A stretch of DNA of 13,485 nt. Origin: Candidatus Kerfeldbacteria bacterium (lineage in GTDB: Bacteria > Patescibacteriota > Patescibacteriia > Veblenbacterales > UBA10138). Each line of letters opens with the position of its first letter. Positions within the stretch are counted from its first letter, which is position 1. A model generated the notes under the pieces. That model had not been told where the DNA came from. It did not search any database and worked only from the letters and a program-made list of their open reading frames with translations. Below are positions 12,766 through 13,485 of the stretch, piece after piece. Location of the stretch: contig JACRFM010000088.1 of the NCBI GenBank assembly GCA_016234305.1, positions 1-13,485 of the forward strand, written 5' to 3'. The position numbers and the translations under genes are program-made.

Positions 12766-13485
12766 GTGAAAAAAATATTTTCACTTTTCGTTGTGGCATT
12801 ATTTGTTTTAATGCCAGTAATTTCCAATGCTCAACAGTCAGAGACTGTTGTAATTGGAATAATTAACCCGGCTTTATATAAAGTAGCCGGAGACCTGACA
12901 ATACAAAGTTTTACATTATCACCAACAACCATTAATGTTGGTGAAACCGTGATGTCAGTTGTCCGCTGGGTATCTGTATCTGGCGGTGCGGTTAAAGTAA
13001 AATTACCATACCCCGGCGGCGCGGCAGATTCGACTACTGTCAATGCTATAGCTGGAACTGTTTATGAAACCCGATTTTGGCGTAATGTAGTCGCTGCTGC
13101 TGGAACATATACTCTCACCGTATCGGTCATAAAAGGTAGCGAAACTGCTACAGCCACTGCGACATTGGTCGTAAACGGACCGGTTAACCAACCACCAGTT
13201 GTTACCAGTGTTACTATTACTGGCAATACAATAGTTGGGTCAACTTTAACCGGCGGTTACACTTACTTTGATGTTGATGGCGATCTACAAGGTGTTAGTA
13301 CTTTCAAATGGTATAGGAACAACGTTATCATTGCTGGAGCCACCTCAATTACTTATCTTCTTACTACCGCTGACTTAAGCGCTACCATCAAGTTTGAAGT
13401 TACTCCGGTTGCTCAAACCGGCGCTTCACCAGGCTTACCAGTTCAAAGTTCTGCAGTTGGTCCAGTGGTTAATCCTAATCAACCA
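12766..13485 (+). CDS. Secreted Ig-like repeat protein (3' end outside window)
   Basis: Open for 240 codons from GTG 12766 to the last base, in frame with a perfect AGGAGG 5 nt upstream. A clear signal peptide (MKKIFSLFVVALFVLMPVIS, cut after NA at about 22) is followed by a beta-rich domain (about 35-138) and, after an NQPP linker (141-144), an Ig-like module (about 145-235) with the pattern G-x-LTGGYTYFDVDGD, STFKWYRN, ITYLLTTADLS, FEVTPVAQTG. Such modules normally occur in tandem in bacterial surface proteins, and the window ends in another NQP linker, so more copies likely follow. There are no cysteines, unlike the PKD protein. Its role is probably surface adhesion or structure. It may be another substrate of the sortase, but the C-terminus that would show a sorting signal is not in the window. 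Confidence 0.85.
   Translation, partial: MKKIFSLFVVALFVLMPVISNAQQSETVVIGIINPALYKVAGDLTIQSFTLSPTTINVGETVMSVVRWVSVSGGAVKVKLPYPGGAADSTTVNAIAGTVYETRFWRNVVAAAGTYTLTVSVIKGSETATATATLVVNGPVNQPPVVTSVTITGNTIVGSTLTGGYTYFDVDGDLQGVSTFKWYRNNVIIAGATSITYLLTTADLSATIKFEVTPVAQTGASPGLPVQSSAVGPVVNPNQP

Noticed and set aside
12831..13191. Two minus-strand frames near the right edge
   Set aside because: They are shadows of the GTG-started secreted protein, which has a signal peptide and a perfect ribosome site.

Overview
The window looks like a chromosomal segment of a Candidate Phyla Radiation (Patescibacteria) bacterium. This is inferred from the protein types: a sigma-region-4/HARE helix-turn-helix fusion, a VirD4/TraG-like ATPase with a C-terminal zinc-knuckle-like motif paired with a membrane partner, a membrane protein with a pilin-like tail, a small ferredoxin, a CAP-domain surface protein and PKD/LPxTG/sortase genes. 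Most starts have AT-rich leaders without a Shine-Dalgarno site. TGA appears only as a stop, never inside the long frames, so the standard bacterial code fits and the TGA=Gly code of Gracilibacteria/Absconditabacteria is unlikely. No rRNA, tRNA, transposase or CRISPR array was seen.

Positions 1-270 hold the probable 3' end of an upstream gene, a strong intrinsic terminator and a near-consensus promoter. Positions 279-6509 form one co-oriented cluster with gaps of 5-51 nt: a sigma-4/HARE DNA-binding protein, a membrane-anchored protein, a TraG-like ATPase, a half-size EamA transporter, a multi-pass membrane protein with a pseudopilin-like tail, and a ferredoxin. A second promoter (about 6553) drives a membrane-anchored CAP-domain protein (6620-8113). 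A 391-nt gap follows, with a GC-rich palindromic island and a third promoter (about 8403).

Positions 8505-12128 are a two-gene surface cassette. The first gene is a secreted protein with five PKD repeats, a 16-glycine linker, calcium-binding DxDGDG repeats inside a duplicated 55-residue module, and a C-terminal LPRTG sorting signal. The second is a sortase that carries its own DxDGDG repeats. This sortase has no cysteine at all: the catalytic Cys position is Ser251, while His181 and Arg260 are kept. It is the most unusual feature of the window.

Positions 12129-12765 have no gene and hold a dense cluster of short palindromic dispersed repeats (GTCATT... units). One hairpin there is the exact reverse complement of a hairpin at 8291-8308, so inverted copies bracket the surface cassette. 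A second secreted protein starts at GTG 12766 behind a canonical AGGAGG and runs off the window end.

Functionally the right half is devoted to the cell surface (CAP protein, PKD adhesin, sortase, Ig-like secreted protein). The left half combines a regulator, a DNA-translocase-like pair and small membrane/redox proteins. All functions are predictions from sequence motifs.
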